Program-made: the position numbers and the translations under genes
Notes under the pieces: generated by a model
The model's input: only the letters and a program-made list of their open reading frames with translations
The model's database searches: none
What the model was told of the DNA's origin: nothing
Shown: in pieces, positions 61,062 through 64,000 of the stretch
How positions within the stretch are numbered: position 1 is the first letter of the stretch
How the letters are laid out: every line of letters begins with the position of its first letter
Assembly: GCA_012837155.1 (NCBI GenBank)
Contig: CP051546.1
Span: 1,467,075 to 1,531,074 of the forward strand
DNA length: 64,000 nt
Direction: 5' to 3'
Source: Flavobacterium sp.
Lineage (GTDB): Bacteria > Bacteroidota > Bacteroidia > Flavobacteriales > Flavobacteriaceae

Positions 61062-61365
61062 ATAAAAAACAAACTGACACTCTAAATCATTTGATTCTTA
61101 TTGCTTTTTATAACCCCAATAATCGCTAGAATCCTTTACCTACAAAGGGTTCGTATAAAAACGTTACAAGTACTTACTGTTGGATTACTAGGTAATTTGT
61201 GGTAGGAAAAACAGGTTTTGCTTAAAAACTGGTAGGTATTGGTATGTTTTTTTTGTATTTATAATATATTTGTCATTCGTGATTTAGGGTGTGTTATCAA
61301 TGAAAAATGCCTCTAGAAAGATTGTTTCCTAATTTTTTTTTTGAATTCGAATTTTGTACTAACTA
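61062..61365 (+). other. Gap between phospholipase gene and IS element
   Basis: About 300 AT-rich bases with no gene I can support. It holds a TATATTTG box (61265-61272), which fits a -7 promoter element pointing right, and a short ATG reading frame at 61300 that stops after ten codons. If the T9 run in the phospholipase is an error, the gap begins at 61006. Confidence 0.4.
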
Positions 61366-62844
61366 GTCAATCCTTAAATATGACACAACAGATTGATTGT
61401 TAATAACTTGTATATAAAAACAACTTAAAAACACTAAGTTGAATTGCCAAAAAGTGTATATTTAGGTATAAAAAAGTGGCAATATGTTAGGTAAAATAAA
61501 ACCGAATTTTCAGCAAAATTTATTTCAGACTAGGCTGACAGATCTTATAAACCTTGAGCATCCTTTGGTAAAACTCGCAGGGGAGCTTGATTGGTCAAAA
61601 ATGGAGTTTGAGTTCCAAAACCTATATTCAGAGCAAGGAAGACCCTCTATTCCGATTAGAAAAATAGCAGGTTTACTGCTGTTAAAAGAGATGTTTAAAG
61701 AGAGTGATGAATCTGTAGTTGAACGTTGGATAGAAAACCCTTATTGGCAATATTTTACAGGAGAATATTTTTTTCAAAACAAGCAACCTTTTGACCCGAG
61801 TGAGTTTGTTCATTTTAGAAAGAGACTGAAAGAGAAAGGATTAGAATTTATTTTAAGTCAAACAGTAGCCTTGCATCCAGAGGCGAAAAATGAAAAGGAA
61901 GTTCAGATTGACACCACTGTTCAAGAAAAAAATATTACTTTTCCAACCGATGCCAAATTAGCTAAAAAGGTAATTGACAATTGTACAAAAATAGCTGAAA
62001 AAGAAGGAGTTAAACAAAGACAAACTTATAAAAGGGTAGCCAAACAACATCTTCGGGATGCTTATTTTGGACATCATCCCAAACGAAAAAAGAAAGCTAT
62101 AATGGCGCGAAAAAAGTTGCGAACCATTGGTAAGCGAGTCGTTCGAGAATTGGAACGCAAGTTGCCTGAAGAAATTTTAAAACAATACGAAACAGAATTT
62201 AGCAATTACAAAAAAGTACTCACTCAGGAAAGAAACAGCAAGGAAAAAATATACAGTTTACACGAACCTCAAACAGCCTGTATAGCAAAAGGGAAAGCTC
62301 ATAAAGCGTATGAATTTGGAACAAAAGTAGCGGTAACAAGAGGTCGAAAAACAGGAGTCATTACCTCAATAAAACGATTTTCAGGCAATCCTCACGATAG
62401 CAAAACCTTAGAAGAATCATTAGCACAAAGCCAGCGAGTTAGAGAGCAAATTGGAGGTACAAGACCAACAATAGCAAGTACAGACAGAGGATTTAGAGGT
62501 GTCACACAAGTTGAAAATACACAAATAGTAATCCCAAAAAACACAAAAGAAAAATCAAGATACAAACAAGACGTTGCCCGAAAAAGATTTAGAGCCAGAG
62601 CGGCAATAGAACCAACAATATCCCATTTAAAAAGAAACCACGCTTTAGGATTAAATTTCCTCAAAGGCGTGGCTGGAGATATTAATAATGCACTTTTAGC
62701 AGGTATTGGTTACAATCTAAAAATGAGGTTTAACCATATCAAAGCACAATTTATTCTTTGTCTCGAATTTTTAATGCATATTTTTGCAAATGTGTTTTTG
62801 ATAAAAAATCTAAAAACTCAAAAAGTGAGTTTTTAAGGAATGAC
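61366..62844 (+). mobile_element. IS5-like insertion sequence (1479 bp)
   Basis: Ends GTCAATCCTTAAA (left) and its near-perfect inverted partner at the right (GTCATTCCTTAAA, one mismatch) flanked by TA on both sides (61364-61365, 62845-62846), consistent with a 2-bp TA target copy. Holds one transposase gene with intact frame. Unrelated to the two IS1595 copies and to the IS5-like element at 24593. Confidence 0.7.
61484..62836 (+). CDS. IS5-family transposase, 450 aa
   Basis: 450 residues. N-terminal domain (TRLTDLINLEHPLVKLAGEL, GRPSIPIRKIAGLLLLKEMF; DUF772-like), FVHFRKRLKEKGLEFI, and DDE residues in QIDTTVQEKNIT, ASTDRGFRG and RFRARAAIEPTISHLKRNH. IS5-family members with a long linker (IS1182-like) have this order. 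The C-terminus overlaps the terminal inverted repeat. Nothing suggests it is dead. Confidence 0.85.
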   Translation: MLGKIKPNFQQNLFQTRLTDLINLEHPLVKLAGELDWSKMEFEFQNLYSEQGRPSIPIRKIAGLLLLKEMFKESDESVVERWIENPYWQYFTGEYFFQNKQPFDPSEFVHFRKRLKEKGLEFILSQTVALHPEAKNEKEVQIDTTVQEKNITFPTDAKLAKKVIDNCTKIAEKEGVKQRQTYKRVAKQHLRDAYFGHHPKRKKKAIMARKKLRTIGKRVVRELERKLPEEILKQYETEFSNYKKVLTQERNSKEKIYSLHEPQTACIAKGKAHKAYEFGTKVAVTRGRKTGVITSIKRFSGNPHDSKTLEESLAQSQRVREQIGGTRPTIASTDRGFRGVTQVENTQIVIPKNTKEKSRYKQDVARKRFRARAAIEPTISHLKRNHALGLNFLKGVAGDINNALLAGIGYNLKMRFNHIKAQFILCLEFLMHIFANVFLIKNLKTQKVSF

Positions 62845-62846
62845 TA

Positions 62847-62957
62847 AATAGAGGGTGTCTCGTAGCAGGTCTTTTTGTGTAAGAGAACAAACAAGAATTC
62901 ATTGACGTAGGAAAACAAATAGAAGTTTTATTGATAAATAAACGGGCAATTTTATAA
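62847..62957 (+). pseudogene. Remnant of a gene's C-terminal end, cut by the IS element
   Basis: Directly after the IS, one frame reads NRGCLVAGLFV, stop, ENKQEFIDVGKQIEVLLINK, ending RAIL-stop at 62957, ten bp before the epimerase ATG. That is spaced like an operon partner whose 5' part is missing. The single internal TAA may be an error or decay. I do not recognise the family. Confidence 0.3.
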
Positions 62958-62967
62958 TTATAATAAG

Positions 62968-64000
62968 ATGAAAAAGATTTTAATTCTTCCCGTTGTGCTG
63001 TTTGCATTGATTTCATGCAATAAAAAAAAATCTACTAAAGTAGAAGCTACAAATGGAACTGCTATGGTAATTCAATCTCCATCGTCAAAAGATTTTGATA
63101 CCATCATCGATGGAAAAAAAGTAGCTTTGTATGTTTTAAAAAACAAAAATGGAGTCGAAGCTGCTTTTACCAATTACGGAGGTCGTCTCGTTAGCCTATT
63201 AGTTCCCAACAAAGAAGGAGTTAAAACCGATGTGGTTATAGGCCCAGCTACCATTGCTTCTTATATTGCTTGCAAAGAACCCTATTTTGGTGCCACCATT
63301 GGTCGATATGGAAACCGAATTGCCAAAGGCAAATTTGTTATTGACGGAAAAGAATTTACCTTGGTAACTAACAACGGGCAAAACCACTTACACGGAGGCA
63401 AAAAGGGATACCAATATGTAGTTTGGGATGTTGTATCATCAAACGAAAACAGTATTGTATTTCACTACTACTCTCCTGACGGCGAAGAAGGATACCCAGG
63501 AAATTTGAACATCCAAGTAACCTATACTTTGAGCGATGCTAACGAAATAAAAATGGATTATGAAGCCACAACCGACAAAAAAACAGTCGTAAACTTAACC
63601 AACCACCCATTCTTCAACCTCAACGGAGGAGGCGAAATAGGCAACCATCTTTTAACCATCAATGCATCGAGATATACTCCTATCGATTCTACTTTAATCT
63701 CTACTGGAAAACTGGAATCCGTAGCCAATACTCCTTTTGATTTTCAAAAAGAAACTACCATAGGTGCTCGCATTGCTTCCGATAATGAACAACTTAAAAA
63801 CGGAAAAGGATACGACCATAATTTTGTACTAAATCGCACCTCATCGCAAATGAGTTTGGCTGCTACGGTTATCGGAGATCAATCGGGAATTCAAATGGAT
63901 GTATTTACCCAAGAACCCGGTTTGCAATTGTATAGCGGTAACTTCATGCAAAGCAAAAATGAGTTAAAACGAAATACCAAAGACAATTTCCGAACAGCAT
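62968..64000 (+). CDS. galM: Aldose 1-epimerase (galactose mutarotase), lipoprotein (partial, runs off the end)
   Basis: 344 codons to the window edge, no stop. Lipoprotein signal MKKILILPVVLFALISC followed by NKKK. GalM motifs: AAFTNYGGRLVSLLVP, GATIGRYGNRIAKGKF, NNGQNHLHGGKKGYQY (catalytic His), NLTNHPFFNLNG and TQEPGLQLYSG (catalytic Glu). It interconverts alpha- and beta-hexoses outside the cytoplasm, which would aid uptake of released sugars. Next to an IS and a remnant. Whether it belongs with the inositol cluster cannot be seen. Confidence 0.85.
   Translation, partial: MKKILILPVVLFALISCNKKKSTKVEATNGTAMVIQSPSSKDFDTIIDGKKVALYVLKNKNGVEAAFTNYGGRLVSLLVPNKEGVKTDVVIGPATIASYIACKEPYFGATIGRYGNRIAKGKFVIDGKEFTLVTNNGQNHLHGGKKGYQYVVWDVVSSNENSIVFHYYSPDGEEGYPGNLNIQVTYTLSDANEIKMDYEATTDKKTVVNLTNHPFFNLNGGGEIGNHLLTINASRYTPIDSTLISTGKLESVANTPFDFQKETTIGARIASDNEQLKNGKGYDHNFVLNRTSSQMSLAATVIGDQSGIQMDVFTQEPGLQLYSGNFMQSKNELKRNTKDNFRTA

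Overview
The window looks like chromosome from a flavobacterium (Bacteroidota), close to Flavobacterium. The clues are low GC, -7 promoter boxes of the type TAnnTTTG, a C-terminal type IX secretion sorting domain, DUF4834/YfhO/OstA-type genes, a fused E1 alpha/beta 2-oxoacid dehydrogenase, and intergenic repeats of flavobacterial character. No identification was checked against a database; every family name is my recognition from the protein sequence.

Layout. 1-8.0 kb: tail of a PLP enzyme, a GNAT-like protein, then surface proteins on the minus strand (lipoprotein, T9SS-exported protein, two tandem beta-barrel proteins, a small lipoprotein, a MetA-like outer-membrane protein). The second barrel gene is split by a 954-bp IS1595-type element. 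8.1-13.7 kb: plus-strand operon DUF4834-YfhO-GT4 glycosyltransferase-flippase, probably for surface glycan or lipid-linked sugar work. 13.7-28.2 kb: mostly minus-strand housekeeping (2-oxoacid dehydrogenase E1, M1-like protein fused to a barrel, LOG protein, uvrA, Fic protein, rluD, PASTA protein), interrupted by an IS5-type element that itself carries a second IS1595 copy. 28.4-46.5 kb: housekeeping (ddl, TMEM175-like, coaD, PhnA-domain, DEAD helicase, Nudix, pyrE, birA, rsfS, ftsH, LUD-cdsA-psd-ACBP lipid operon, lipoprotein SOD, OstA-like protein, class III aminotransferase, TPR protein, aroE).

46.6-61.1 kb is the most interesting block: a single-strand cluster iolJ-iolB-iolC-iolD-SLC5 symporter-iolA-iolE-iolG-lacI-type regulator-GH95-Ca2+-dependent phosphoinositide phospholipase C. 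By family assignment it covers every step from myo-inositol to DHAP plus acetyl-CoA, with an importer, a regulator, and two exported hydrolases at its end that could release substrate from inositol lipids or glycosylated inositol compounds. A tandem 13-bp repeat before iolJ is a candidate operator. 61.4-62.8 kb is a third insertion sequence (IS5-like), followed by a truncated ORF tail and a lipoprotein aldose 1-epimerase that runs off the end.

Reading frames are broken very often (about 40 single-base shifts, mostly at homopolymers, seven of them in ftsH alone). Because essential genes are affected, and each shift restores a normal protein when one base is added or removed, I treat most as sequence errors rather than gene decay and give whole-gene spans.
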